Assembly: GCA_018241685.1 (NCBI GenBank)
Contig: JAFEDJ010000040.1
Coordinates: 1-54,280 of the forward strand
Direction of reading: 5' to 3'
Source: Pseudomonadota bacterium
GTDB lineage: Bacteria > Pseudomonadota > Gammaproteobacteria > Burkholderiales > Rhodocyclaceae
Length of the DNA: 54,280 nucleotides
In this document: positions 41,129 to 49,132 of the stretch, piece after piece
How the letters are laid out: the number at the start of each line of letters is the position of its first letter
Numbering within the stretch: position 1 is the first letter of the stretch
The notes under the pieces: model-generated
What the model saw: the letters and a program-made list of their open reading frames with translations, nothing else
What the model was told of the DNA's origin: nothing
Databases searched by the model: none
Program-made: the position numbers and the translations under genes

Positions 41129-42613
41129 ATGCTTGCCGACCGTCGTGAAACCCGCCGCGCCTGGCTGCGCGCCGGCCTGTCCGTGTTGCTGCTGCTGATC
41201 GTCGCCGGCGCCTACGTCGCCTGGGATCGGGGTTTCCGTGAGGAGGCGCAGCCGGCCTGGGTCTTCGAGTCGCCGGAGATGCGCTTCAAGTACGGCTCCA
41301 TCGGTGCCGAGCACGATGCGGGGATTCCGTACTGGATCTTCTACGTCTTGCCACGGGTCTTCCCGGAGAAATTCCGCCAAGATGGGCAGACCGTGTCGGG
41401 CGGTTACGCAGCCCTCGGCGTGTCCTGGGAGCAGGGCCAGGAACTGCCGGCCGGCTTCACCAAGAAAACCATCGGCTTTCCGCGGGTCGCCAACAACTGC
41501 GCCGCCTGCCACACCACCAGCTACCGGAAGAGCGCAGACTCCAACCCGGTGTTCGTCGTCGGTGGGCCAGGGCATACCCTCAACATCGAGAACTTCTTCC
41601 GCCTGCTGATCGACTGTGCTGCCGATCCGCGCTTCGAGGCGGACATCCTGATGGCGGAGATCAACCGGGTGACCAAGCTGGACTTGATCGACAAGCTGCT
41701 GTACCGGTTCCTGATCATCCCGATCACCAAGAAGCGCCTGCTGGAGCGGGAGGCGCAGTTCGCGTGGATCTACCGCACGGACTTTCCGGAGTGGGGGCGC
41801 GGGCGCGACGACAGCATGAATCTCACCAAGTACTTCATGATCCGCGCGCCGATGGACGACACCTTCGGCCCGGGCGATATCCCGGCGATCTGGAACCTGG
41901 GCAAGTATCACGCCGAGCGCGGCCAGCTGCCCAACTACGCGGGCGACAGCCACGACGTGCGCTCGGTGATCATCGACTCGGCCCTCGGTGTGCTGGGTGC
42001 GCCGCCGGCCGACAAGGCGGATTTCCTCAAGCAGGTGCAGTGGCTGCAGGATTACCTCTCCAGCCTGCAGCCGCCGCGCTACCCCTTCCCGGTCGATGCC
42101 GGGCGGGCGGCGGCTGGCAAGGTGGTGTTCTACGCCCAGTGCGCCCGCTGCCACGCCAGCGAACGCACCGGCACGCGCATCCCCCTCGACGAGGTGGGCA
42201 CCGACCGGGCGCGCCTGGATACGTGGAACAAGGGTGCGGCGATCAAGGCCAACCAGGTCGTCACCGCGATGGGTATCCCACGCAAGGGCTTGGTCGAGGA
42301 GGACCTCAACGGTTACAAGATCCCCTTCCTCGACGGCATCTGGCTGCGCGCGCCCTATCTGCACAACGGCTCCGTGCCGACCCTGCGGGATCTGCTGGAG
42401 CCTGCGGCGGCCCGCCCGAAGATCTTCTGGAACGGTTACGACGTATACGACCCGCAGCGGGTCGGTTTCATCACCGACGGGGATGAGGCCCGGCGCGTCG
42501 GCACCCATTTCGATACCGCCGCCAAGGGCGGCGGAAACCAGGGCCACGAGTTCGGCAGCGTCCTGCCGGCAGGCGACAAGGAGGCGCTGTTGGAGTACCT
42601 GAAGACCTTGTGA
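41129..42613 (+). CDS. Membrane-anchored di-haem RoxA/peroxidase-like cytochrome c, copy B
   Basis: 494 residues. N-terminal helix (LSVLLLLIVAGAYVAW) then CXXCH at 124-128 (NNCAACHTTSY) and 338-342 (QCARCHASERTG). It aligns with the preceding gene through FKYGSIGAEHDAGIPYWI and DGIWLRAPYLHNGSVPTL, and the haem spacing is nearly the same, so it is a tandem duplicate that has diverged. Both keep intact haem sites, so both are likely active. It is the last gene of the operon, 13 bases after copy A. Whether they have different substrates or redox partners cannot be told from the sequence. Confidence 0.85.
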   Translation: MLADRRETRRAWLRAGLSVLLLLIVAGAYVAWDRGFREEAQPAWVFESPEMRFKYGSIGAEHDAGIPYWIFYVLPRVFPEKFRQDGQTVSGGYAALGVSWEQGQELPAGFTKKTIGFPRVANNCAACHTTSYRKSADSNPVFVVGGPGHTLNIENFFRLLIDCAADPRFEADILMAEINRVTKLDLIDKLLYRFLIIPITKKRLLEREAQFAWIYRTDFPEWGRGRDDSMNLTKYFMIRAPMDDTFGPGDIPAIWNLGKYHAERGQLPNYAGDSHDVRSVIIDSALGVLGAPPADKADFLKQVQWLQDYLSSLQPPRYPFPVDAGRAAAGKVVFYAQCARCHASERTGTRIPLDEVGTDRARLDTWNKGAAIKANQVVTAMGIPRKGLVEEDLNGYKIPFLDGIWLRAPYLHNGSVPTLRDLLEPAAARPKIFWNGYDVYDPQRVGFITDGDEARRVGTHFDTAAKGGGNQGHEFGSVLPAGDKEALLEYLKTL

Positions 42614-42741
42614 TCAATACTGACTGTGGGTACTGGCAGGAAACTCCGCCAGCGCCTAAGATGGCGCGGCTCGCCGGTGGCATGCGTGTCGGCGGGCCAA
42701 TCAAAACAACATCATCAATTTCCTACCCCAGGAGTGCCTCC

Positions 42742-43245
42742 ATGTCTTCTACCGTTACCCTTGGCGGAAACCCCGTCCCCGTTGAAGGCGATCTGCCCCA
42801 GAAGGGCCAGACCGCACCGGCCTTCACCCTCGTCGCCAAGGATCTGGCCGATACCCCGCTGGCCAGCTTCGCCGGCAAGCGCAAGGTGCTGAACATCTTC
42901 CCGAGCATCGACACGCCGACCTGCGCCACTTCCGTGCGCAAGTTCAACCAGTCCGCCAGCACGCTGCCCAACACCGTAGTGCTGTGCATCTCCGCCGACC
43001 TGCCGTTTGCCCAGGCCCGCTTCTGCGGCGCCGAAGGCCTGGAGAACGTGGTGACCCTGTCCACCCTGCGTGGTAGCGAATTCATCAAGAACTACGGTGT
43101 GGCCCTGGCCGCCGGTCCGCTGGCCGGCCTGACCGCTCGCGCGGTGGTGGTGCTCGACGAGAACGACAGGGTCCTGCACAGCGAGTTGGTGCCGGAGATC
43201 AAGAACGAGCCCAACTACGACGCTGCGCTGGCCGCTCTGGGCTGA
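42742..43245 (+). CDS. tpx: Thiol peroxidase (atypical 2-Cys peroxiredoxin)
   Basis: 167 residues. The peroxidatic Cys61 lies in FPSIDTPTCATSVR and the resolving Cys95 in QARFCGAEGLENV, the normal Tpx spacing. It reduces hydrogen peroxide and organic hydroperoxides using thioredoxin. GGAG precedes ATG 42742. It lies 128 bases after the cytochrome operon, which is read in the same direction, with a weak hairpin between them; the link to that operon is only positional. A gap of 22 bases to the next gene suggests co-transcription with the globin. Confidence 0.96.
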   Translation: MSSTVTLGGNPVPVEGDLPQKGQTAPAFTLVAKDLADTPLASFAGKRKVLNIFPSIDTPTCATSVRKFNQSASTLPNTVVLCISADLPFAQARFCGAEGLENVVTLSTLRGSEFIKNYGVALAAGPLAGLTARAVVVLDENDRVLHSELVPEIKNEPNYDAALAALG

Positions 43246-43267
43246 TAGATAGAAGGAAGAAGGAACG

Positions 43268-43648
43268 ATGACGGGGACCGACGCTCAACTGACCGAGGAA
43301 CACATCACCGCGCTGGTGCATGGCTTCTATGCCCGGGCGCGGGCCGATGCGCTGCTCGGCCCCGTCTTCGCCGCCGAGGTGGACGACTGGGATCACCACC
43401 ATCTCGTGATCCGTGCGTTCTGGTCCCGCGTGCTGTTGGGCACCGACCGTTACGGCGGCTCGCCCTACCCGGTGCATGTGCGCCTGCCGGTCAAGGCCGA
43501 ACACTTCGACCGTTGGCTGGAACTGTTCCGCGAGGCGGCGGCGGAGTTCCTGCCGCCCGCCGCGGCGCAGACGGCCATCGAAAAGGCCGACATGATGGCC
43601 GCCAGCTTCAAGGCCGGGATGTTTACGCTGACCGGCCGGGACGCCTGA
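43268..43648 (+). CDS. Group III truncated haemoglobin
   Basis: 126 residues, the short length of the 2-on-2 globins. LVHGFYARARADALLGPVF, DWDHHHLVIRAFWSRVLLGT and HVRLPVKAEHFDRWLELF are the group III blocks; the proximal haem histidine should be in AEHFDRWL. Group III globins bind O2, NO or cyanide tightly, and their role is unsettled, with protection from NO or peroxide proposed. It lies 22 bases after tpx, consistent with an oxidative or nitrosative stress pair. The dgkA gene downstream is convergent. Confidence 0.9.
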   Translation: MTGTDAQLTEEHITALVHGFYARARADALLGPVFAAEVDDWDHHHLVIRAFWSRVLLGTDRYGGSPYPVHVRLPVKAEHFDRWLELFREAAAEFLPPAAAQTAIEKADMMAASFKAGMFTLTGRDA

Positions 43649-43671
43649 ACCGGGCGCTTCAGCGTAAGGTC

Positions 43672-44016
43672 TCAGCTCAGCAGGTAGGCGAGGCCGACGA
43701 TGATCGCCACCAGCGTGGCGATCAGTACCGCACCGGCCGCCACATCCTTGGCGATGCCGATCTCCGGGTGCTGGCCCGGATGGAGCAGGTCGGCGAGGGT
43801 TTCGATGGCCGTATTGGCCATTTCCGCAACGAGTACCAATCCAACCGCGAGGGCCACCAAGGCCCACCACAGCAGCGGCGCGCCGGTGGCTGCCAGGAAG
43901 GCGATGACGCCGAGCACCGCCAGACCGTGCACGCGCATGCTGCGCTCCCGGCGGAAGGCCATGACGACGCCGTTCAGCGCGTAGCCGAAACGGCGGAAGA
44001 GGGCTTGTCCTTTCAT
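43672..44016 (-). CDS. dgkA: Diacylglycerol kinase, prokaryotic type
   Basis: 114 residues with three membrane helices, the typical DgkA length. The catalytic and metal-binding glutamates are in VAEMANTAIETLADLL, followed by the conserved AKDVAAGAVL block. It phosphorylates diacylglycerol from membrane-derived glycan synthesis back to phosphatidate at the inner membrane. It starts at ATG 44016 and is convergent with the globin gene. Confidence 0.95.
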   Translation of the reverse strand: MKGQALFRRFGYALNGVVMAFRRERSMRVHGLAVLGVIAFLAATGAPLLWWALVALAVGLVLVAEMANTAIETLADLLHPGQHPEIGIAKDVAAGAVLIATLVAIIVGLAYLLS

Positions 44017-44049
44017 GGACGGGAATTTATACGGAAAAGCGGAGCACCG

Positions 44050-44532
44050 TCAGGCGAATATCGAGATGAGGTTGCCGACCAGTCCCTCGTTCAGCGTGGC
44101 GGCGATCGCGACGCTGGCCAGGGCGGGTTCGGCTTGCATGAGGCTCAGCCATTCTCCGGTCATGCTTGAAGGCAGGGTGCCTGCCAGAATCCCGGTGGCG
44201 GAGTAGATCCCGGACTCCAGGGACGTTTGCATCAAGGCTGCGAGAATCGACGACGCCGACTCGGACTGTCCGCCGCCTTGGGAATTCACGCCAGTGGGGA
44301 AGGCGCTGGTGAGCGTGCCCGCATCGGCAATCGAGTTGAACAGCGAGACGGGGTTGGTGCTGCTGGCGGCCAACTGATCCCCGTTCAGGGCGCCCAGCAA
44401 TTGCGCCTCCGCCGACAGGGATACCACGGTACTGGAAAGGATCGGCGTGCTCGACGATGCAACGGCCCGCCCTGTCGTCTGAACCGGCAGGTAGTACGCG
44501 TTCAGTGGAAGGATGGAGGAAATCGTCGTCAT
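44050..44532 (-). CDS. Ser/Ala-rich protein of unknown function
   Basis: 160 residues, rich in Ser, Ala, Leu and Gly, with few charged residues. It has no clear signal peptide, no long membrane helix and no domain I recognise. The start MTTISSILPLNAYYLPVQ has GGGAG upstream. The middle reads like a flexible surface or flagellar-type protein (SQGGGQSESASSIL). The gene sits between dgkA and the intron-split tRNA-Ile, on the same strand. A real gene is favoured by length and ribosome site, but no function can be given. Confidence 0.6.
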   Translation of the reverse strand: MTTISSILPLNAYYLPVQTTGRAVASSSTPILSSTVVSLSAEAQLLGALNGDQLAASSTNPVSLFNSIADAGTLTSAFPTGVNSQGGGQSESASSILAALMQTSLESGIYSATGILAGTLPSSMTGEWLSLMQAEPALASVAIAATLNEGLVGNLISIFA

Positions 44533-44719
44533 CTGCGTCGCTCCCGTCCTGCTGCGCTACGGAGGGAAGCACCCGTGCACACCCAGTATAGGTCGCAGAT
44601 GGCGATTGCCCTGCCGGGCTGCATGGCTGCGGCGGGGGGCGGATGTCTGGTGGGTCGGCGGACTGACGGAACCAGAGGACTGACGGATCGGGCGGCGCAG
44701 ATTGGCGCCCGGAAATGAA

Positions 44720-44747
44720 AAACCCCAGCCGATTCCGGCTGGGGTTG
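44720..44747 (-). terminator. Terminator of the tRNA-Ile gene
   Basis: AACCCCAGCC pairs with GGCTGGGGTT (44721-44730 and 44737-44746); the loop is six bases, with one more G-C pair inside. On the minus strand the stem is followed by TTTTTCATTT, a good intrinsic terminator, directly after the tRNA 3' end. Confidence 0.9.
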
Positions 44748-44750
44748 ATC

Positions 44751-45110
44751 TGGTGGGCCCGCAGGGGCTCGAACCCTGGACCAAAGGATTCGTCACACTG
44801 CGACTTTCGTCGCCGATGCGTCTGCCGTAGGGCAGGGCGTCTTGCGTGCGCTGGACTATCTCATCGCCTTCACGTCGGCAGCTGCATTGACGTGTTCAGG
44901 CGTCGGGCGCTCGTGGCGGTCATTAAGGGAACTCGATCCCTCCGCTAGTCTCTGCACCTTCCGGAGCTGTAGCTCCGGCTTGGCTCAGGGTTGCCATTCG
45001 CATTTTCATGCGGGCAGGGTTCCCTGAATTCACCCGATTTTTCAATCGCCGTTTCCGGCGAAAGTCACCATTGATGAGTCCTCTGCTCTAACCGACTGAG
45101 CTACAGGCCC
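44751..45110 (-). tRNA. ileX: tRNA-Ile(CAU), interrupted by a group I intron
   Basis: Joining exon 1 (45074-45110) to exon 2 (44751-44790) gives a complete cloverleaf: acceptor GGGCCTG/CGGGCCC, D-arm GCTC/GAGC, anticodon loop CTCATAA with anticodon CAT, T-arm CAGGG-TTCGAGC-CCCTG, and encoded CCA. C4-G69 and C5-G68 are features of the lysidine-modified tRNA-Ile read by TilS, rather than elongator tRNA-Met. The intron interrupts the anticodon loop directly after the CAT triplet. The gene is on the rpoD strand, with a hairpin between the two, and is followed by an intrinsic terminator. The symbol follows E. coli usage. Confidence 0.92.
44791..45073 (-). ncRNA. Self-splicing group I intron (IC3-like), 283 bases
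   Basis: The 5' exon ends in T (U) and the intron ends in G, as the group I rule requires. GTGA at 45065-45068 can pair with TCAT of the 5' exon through a G-U at the splice site. Conserved core parts are visible on the minus strand: AATGGCAACCCTGAGCC (44982-44998), AAGGTGCAGAGACTAG (44945-44960) and AGATAGTCC (44853-44861), the last two forming the guanosine-binding P7. Two GAAA-capped stems are at 45046-45061 and 44800-44813. Site and core resemble the Azoarcus tRNA-Ile intron, but it is about 80 bases longer. It holds no reading frame for an endonuclease. Confidence 0.9.
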
Positions 45111-45155
45111 GAAACCGCGATTCTAGCAGCTGCGCCCCATCCAGGCGAGGCCGCT

Positions 45156-45189
45156 CCGTCGTTCGGCATAACAGCGGACCGGACGACGG
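45156..45189 (-). terminator. Hairpin between rpoD and the tRNA gene
   Basis: CCGTCGTTCGG pairs with CCGGACGACGG with one G-T wobble; the loop is 12 bases. It lies 13 bases past the rpoD stop, with no T-run after it, and may end or process the rpoD transcript before the tRNA. Confidence 0.55.
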
Positions 45190-45201
45190 GGTGGTGCTGT
45201 A

Positions 45202-47163
45202 TTACGCCTCGTTGTCGAGGAAGCTGCGCAGGCGCTCGGAGCGGCTCGGGTGACGCAGCTTGCGCAGGGCCTTGGCTTCGATCTGACGGATACGCTCGCG
45301 GGTCACGTCGAACTGCTTGCCGACTTCTTCCAGCGTGTGGTCGGTGTTCATCTCGATGCCGAAGCGCATGCGCAGCACCTTGGCTTCCCTCGGGGTGAGG
45401 GAGTCCAGCACTTCCTTGGTGGCGTCGCGCAGGCTGGAGTAGAGCGCCGCTTCGGCCGGGGCCAGCGTGGCGTTGTCCTCGATGAAGTCGCCCAGGTGGG
45501 AGTCGTCGTCGTCGCCGATCGGGGTCTCCATGGAGATGGGTTCCTTGGAGATCTTGAGGATCTTGCGGATCTTCTCCTCGGGCATTTCCATCTTCTCGGC
45601 CAGCGTCTGCGGATCGGGCTCGTTGCCGGTTTCCTGCAGGATCTGGCGGGAGATCCGGTTCATCTTGTTGATCGTCTCGATCATGTGCACCGGAATACGG
45701 ATGGTGCGGGCCTGGTCGGCGATCGAACGGGTGATGGCCTGGCGGATCCACCACGTGGCGTAGGTGGAGAACTTGTAGCCGCGGCGGTATTCGAACTTGT
45801 CCACGGCCTTCATCAGACCGATGTTGCCTTCCTGGATCAGGTCGAGGAACTGCAGGCCACGGTTGGTGTACTTCTTGGCGATGGAGATCACCAGACGCAG
45901 GTTGGCCTCGGTCATCTCGCGCTTGGCGCGGCGGGCCTTGGCTTCACCGGTGGACATCTGCTTGTTGATGTCCTTGAGTTCCTTCAGCGGGATGCCGATG
46001 CGTTCTTCCAGGTCGATCAGCTTCTGCTGCTCCTCGAGCACGGCGGGCTGCATGCGCATCAGCACCGGCGCATTCTTCGGGCCGTTGGCGATCTCCTTCT
46101 TCAGCCAGTCGAGGTCGGTCTCGTTGCCGGGGAAGCTCTTGATGAAGTGGGGGCGCGGCATGCTGGCCTTGTCCACACAGAGATGCAGGATCTTGCGCTC
46201 GTGGGCGCGGGCCTGGTCCACCATGTGGCGCACCGCGTCGCACAGCCTTTCGGTGGTGCGGGCAGTGAAGCGGATATTCATCAGTTCGGTGGAGACCTGC
46301 TCCTGGTACTTCAGGTAGGTCTTGTCCTGGAAACCCTTCTTTTGCAGGGTGGAGGACATTTTCTCGTAAAGGTCGCGCAGCGTCGCGAAGCGCTCCAGCG
46401 CATCGGTCTTCAGCTTGATGAGGGAGGCCGACTGAGCACCGCCACCGCCGCCTTCATCCTCGTCTTCCTCTTCCTCGGCGTCGTTCACGTCGTCCAGGTC
46501 CTCGCTGTCGGCGAGCTCCTCGATCTCCTCGACGGCGTTGGGATCGATCAGTCCATCGATCAGCTCGTCGATGCGCATCTCGTCCTTGGAGATCTTGTCG
46601 GCGGCTTCGAGGATGTCGGCGATCGTCGTCGGGCAGGCGGAGATCGCCTGGATCATGTGCTTGAGGCCTTCCTCGATGCGCTTGGCGATCTCGATTTCGC
46701 CTTCGCGGGTGAGGAGCTCGACGGTGCCCATTTCACGCATGTACATGCGGACGGGGTCGGTCGTACGGCCGAATTCGGAATCGACGGCTGACAGGGTCTG
46801 CTCGGCTTCGGCTTCGGCCTGTTCGTCGTCCACCACCGTCGGGGCGACTTCGGACATCAGGAGATCTTCGGCGGCCGGGGCCACGTCGAAGACCTGGATA
46901 CCCATGTCGTTGAAGGTGGTGATGATGGATTCGATCTGCTCCGCGTCCACCAGGTCGTCGGGCAGGTGGTCGTTGATTTCGGCGTAGGTCAGGTAGCCCC
47001 GTTCCTTGCCGAGGGCGATCAGGCTCTTCAACCGGGTGCGGCGAACCTCGGCCTCTTCCGCCGAGGGGGCCTCGGCGATCATCGGGGCGAGTTTGTCCTT
47101 GACCTTCGCTGCTCGCGGCTTGGCTGGTGCTTTGCGCGGTTGTTTGGCTTTGTCGGTGGTCAT
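45202..47163 (-). CDS. rpoD: RNA polymerase primary sigma factor (sigma-70)
   Basis: 653 residues. Region 1.1 near the N-terminus (LKSLIALGKERGYLTYAEIN), region 1.2 (DPVRMYMREMGTVELLTREGE), an acidic spacer (DLDDVNDAEEEEDEDEGGGGG near 230-250), region 2 (TEANLRLVISIAKKYTNRGL, then GNIGLMKAVDKFEYRRGYKF and STYATWWIRQAITRSIADQ), region 3, and region 4.2 (TLEEVGKQFDVTRERIRQIE). It directs housekeeping transcription. It is the last gene of the rpsU-yqeY-dnaG-rpoD group, 60 bases after dnaG. A GGGGG run lies within the acidic spacer. Confidence 0.99.
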   Translation of the reverse strand: MTTDKAKQPRKAPAKPRAAKVKDKLAPMIAEAPSAEEAEVRRTRLKSLIALGKERGYLTYAEINDHLPDDLVDAEQIESIITTFNDMGIQVFDVAPAAEDLLMSEVAPTVVDDEQAEAEAEQTLSAVDSEFGRTTDPVRMYMREMGTVELLTREGEIEIAKRIEEGLKHMIQAISACPTTIADILEAADKISKDEMRIDELIDGLIDPNAVEEIEELADSEDLDDVNDAEEEEDEDEGGGGGAQSASLIKLKTDALERFATLRDLYEKMSSTLQKKGFQDKTYLKYQEQVSTELMNIRFTARTTERLCDAVRHMVDQARAHERKILHLCVDKASMPRPHFIKSFPGNETDLDWLKKEIANGPKNAPVLMRMQPAVLEEQQKLIDLEERIGIPLKELKDINKQMSTGEAKARRAKREMTEANLRLVISIAKKYTNRGLQFLDLIQEGNIGLMKAVDKFEYRRGYKFSTYATWWIRQAITRSIADQARTIRIPVHMIETINKMNRISRQILQETGNEPDPQTLAEKMEMPEEKIRKILKISKEPISMETPIGDDDDSHLGDFIEDNATLAPAEAALYSSLRDATKEVLDSLTPREAKVLRMRFGIEMNTDHTLEEVGKQFDVTRERIRQIEAKALRKLRHPSRSERLRSFLDNEA

Positions 47164-47223
47164 GGCTATCCTCGATGTGTCGTCGATTGGCTCGCGGCGA
47201 ATTTCGCGAAACCGAAAATTATA

Positions 47224-49092
47224 TTACGAATCCGATACTTTTGTGCGTACACGGAGTTTCTGTTTGTGCAGTAGTAACTCTGCGAGCTGTCTTCTTTCGG
47301 CCGGATTGAGGCCGCTTTCCCGATCCCGGGTGGTCAGTGATTCGATCTGGTGGCTGACGGCGTCGGCTTCGAGCTTCTGGATCGTGTCGTTGAACAAGGG
47401 TTCAATCGTCGCGTCGTCGAAGGCCGTATCGGCCAACTGACCGGCGATCTTGGCCAGAAGTTCGGCGTGCGGGGTGTCCCGGTAGTGTTCGAGCAGTGCG
47501 CCGATGCCGTGGGTTGGCAGATCGCCGATGCTCATTGCGTCGGTGATGGCGATCAGGGCGCGGCCTTCCGGTGTGTCATCGGGCAACAGGTCGATGGGCA
47601 GGCGGGCGGCCCACAGGGGGTGCTGAACGACGACCTTGAGCAGGGCTTCGACCGGGCTCTGGGGCGCCTGGCGCGGCGCCAGGCGTGGAAAGCCGGAACC
47701 GTTGCGACGTCCGCCACGGAAATTGCGCTCGCCGTTCCAGTCGTCGCCGAAACGTCCCTTGCCGCGAAAGCCGCGCTCGAAGGGCGGGTTGTCGTCGAAC
47801 TGGCGCGGGGCCGCGGCAGCCTTGATGCCGAAGGCCTGCTCGACTTCCGTCTGGGTGAAGCCCGCCGCTTCGGCGAGCATCTTGATGACCTGCAGGCGCA
47901 GCAGCGGGGCGCCGATGCGGGTGACCAGCGGTTTGGCCTCATGGACCAGCTTGGCGCAGCCTTCGGCGGTGGACAGATCGATGTCCTTCCTGAGTTCGGC
48001 GAGCAGGAACTCCGCCAGCGGCAGGGCGCCGTTCATCGCGGTCCGGAAGGCATCGGGGCCTTCGGCGCGCACGAAGCTGTCCGGGTCATGCTCCTCGGGG
48101 AGGAACAGAAAATTGATGGTCTTGTTGTCGGCCAGGTGCTCCAGGCTGACCTCGAGGGCCCGCCCGGCGGCGCGGCGCCCGGCGGCGTCGCCGTCGAAGC
48201 AGAATACGACCCGGTCGGTGAGGCGCAGCAGTTTCTGGATGTGGTGCGGCGTGGCGGCGGTGCCGAGGGTGGCGACGGCGTTGGCGACCCCGAACTGGGC
48301 CAGTCCGACCACGTCCATGTAGCCTTCGACGACGAGGACGGCACCCTGCTCGCGGATGCTCTGGCGGGCCTGCACGAGGCCGTAGAGCTCGCGTCCCTTC
48401 TCGAAGATCGGAGTTTCCGGCGAGTTCAGGTACTTGGGTTCGCCCTTGCCGAGAACGCGTCCGCCGAAGCCGATCACATTGCCGCGCTGATCCTGGATCG
48501 GGAAGATGATGCGATCGCGGAAGCGGTCGTAGCGCCGCCCTTGTTCGTTCTCGAGAACCAGGCCGCATTCGAGGAGGCTGGCGACGCTGTAGTCGGCAAA
48601 TGCGGCCTGTAGGGACTGCCAGCCTTCCGGGGCGTAGCCGAGGCCGTAGCGGGCGGCGATCTCTCCGGTCAGGCCGCGGCCCTTCAGGTAGTCGATGGCG
48701 ATTGGGCTGCGCTTGAGCTGTTCCTTGTAGAAACGGGCGGCCTGGGCCATCTGCTCGGTGAGGGATTGCTCGCGGCTGCGGTCATGCTTGGGCGTGAAGT
48801 CGTCCTGGGGGACTTCCATGCCTACGCCGGAGGCGAGCTCCTTCACGGCATCGACGAAGCCGAGGCCGTTGTATTCCATCAGGAAGCTGATCGCGCTGCC
48901 GTGCACGCCGCAGCCGAAACAGTGGTAGAACTGCTTGGTCGGGCTGACGGAAAACGACGCCGACTTCTCGCCGTGGAAAGGGCAGCAGGCGAAATAATTC
49001 GCGCCTCCCTTTTTGAGCGGCAGGTAGCGTTCGATGACCTCGACGATATCGACGCGGGCGAGAAGATCCTGGATGAAGGATTGCGGAATCAT
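47224..49092 (-). CDS. dnaG: DNA primase
   Basis: 622 residues. Makes RNA primers at the replication fork. Zinc ligands Cys37, His40, Cys58 and Cys61 (ACCPFHGEK and FYHCFGCGVHG), then the catalytic core with EGYMDVVGLAQFGV (TOPRIM glutamate) and VFCFDGDAAGRRAAGRAL (DxD of TOPRIM). A Gly/Arg/Phe-rich linker (FERGFRGKGRFGDDWNG) precedes the C-terminal helicase-binding domain. The second gene in the group to carry the function, it lies 41 bases after yqeY and 60 before rpoD. Confidence 0.98.
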   Translation of the reverse strand: MIPQSFIQDLLARVDIVEVIERYLPLKKGGANYFACCPFHGEKSASFSVSPTKQFYHCFGCGVHGSAISFLMEYNGLGFVDAVKELASGVGMEVPQDDFTPKHDRSREQSLTEQMAQAARFYKEQLKRSPIAIDYLKGRGLTGEIAARYGLGYAPEGWQSLQAAFADYSVASLLECGLVLENEQGRRYDRFRDRIIFPIQDQRGNVIGFGGRVLGKGEPKYLNSPETPIFEKGRELYGLVQARQSIREQGAVLVVEGYMDVVGLAQFGVANAVATLGTAATPHHIQKLLRLTDRVVFCFDGDAAGRRAAGRALEVSLEHLADNKTINFLFLPEEHDPDSFVRAEGPDAFRTAMNGALPLAEFLLAELRKDIDLSTAEGCAKLVHEAKPLVTRIGAPLLRLQVIKMLAEAAGFTQTEVEQAFGIKAAAAPRQFDDNPPFERGFRGKGRFGDDWNGERNFRGGRRNGSGFPRLAPRQAPQSPVEALLKVVVQHPLWAARLPIDLLPDDTPEGRALIAITDAMSIGDLPTHGIGALLEHYRDTPHAELLAKIAGQLADTAFDDATIEPLFNDTIQKLEADAVSHQIESLTTRDRESGLNPAERRQLAELLLHKQKLRVRTKVSDS

Positions 49093-49132
49093 GATCTAGG
49101 GCAGGCGCGCTGGCGCGCCGTCCCCATGAATC

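Noticed and set aside
44791..45073. Homing endonuclease gene inside the intron
   Set aside because: No frame of useful length and no LAGLIDADG or GIY-YIG motif within the 283 bases.
45250..46791. 513-codon frame antisense to rpoD
   Set aside because: Same cause: reverse of sigma factor codons. The composition (Leu, Asp, Val, Gly repeats) is not that of a protein family.
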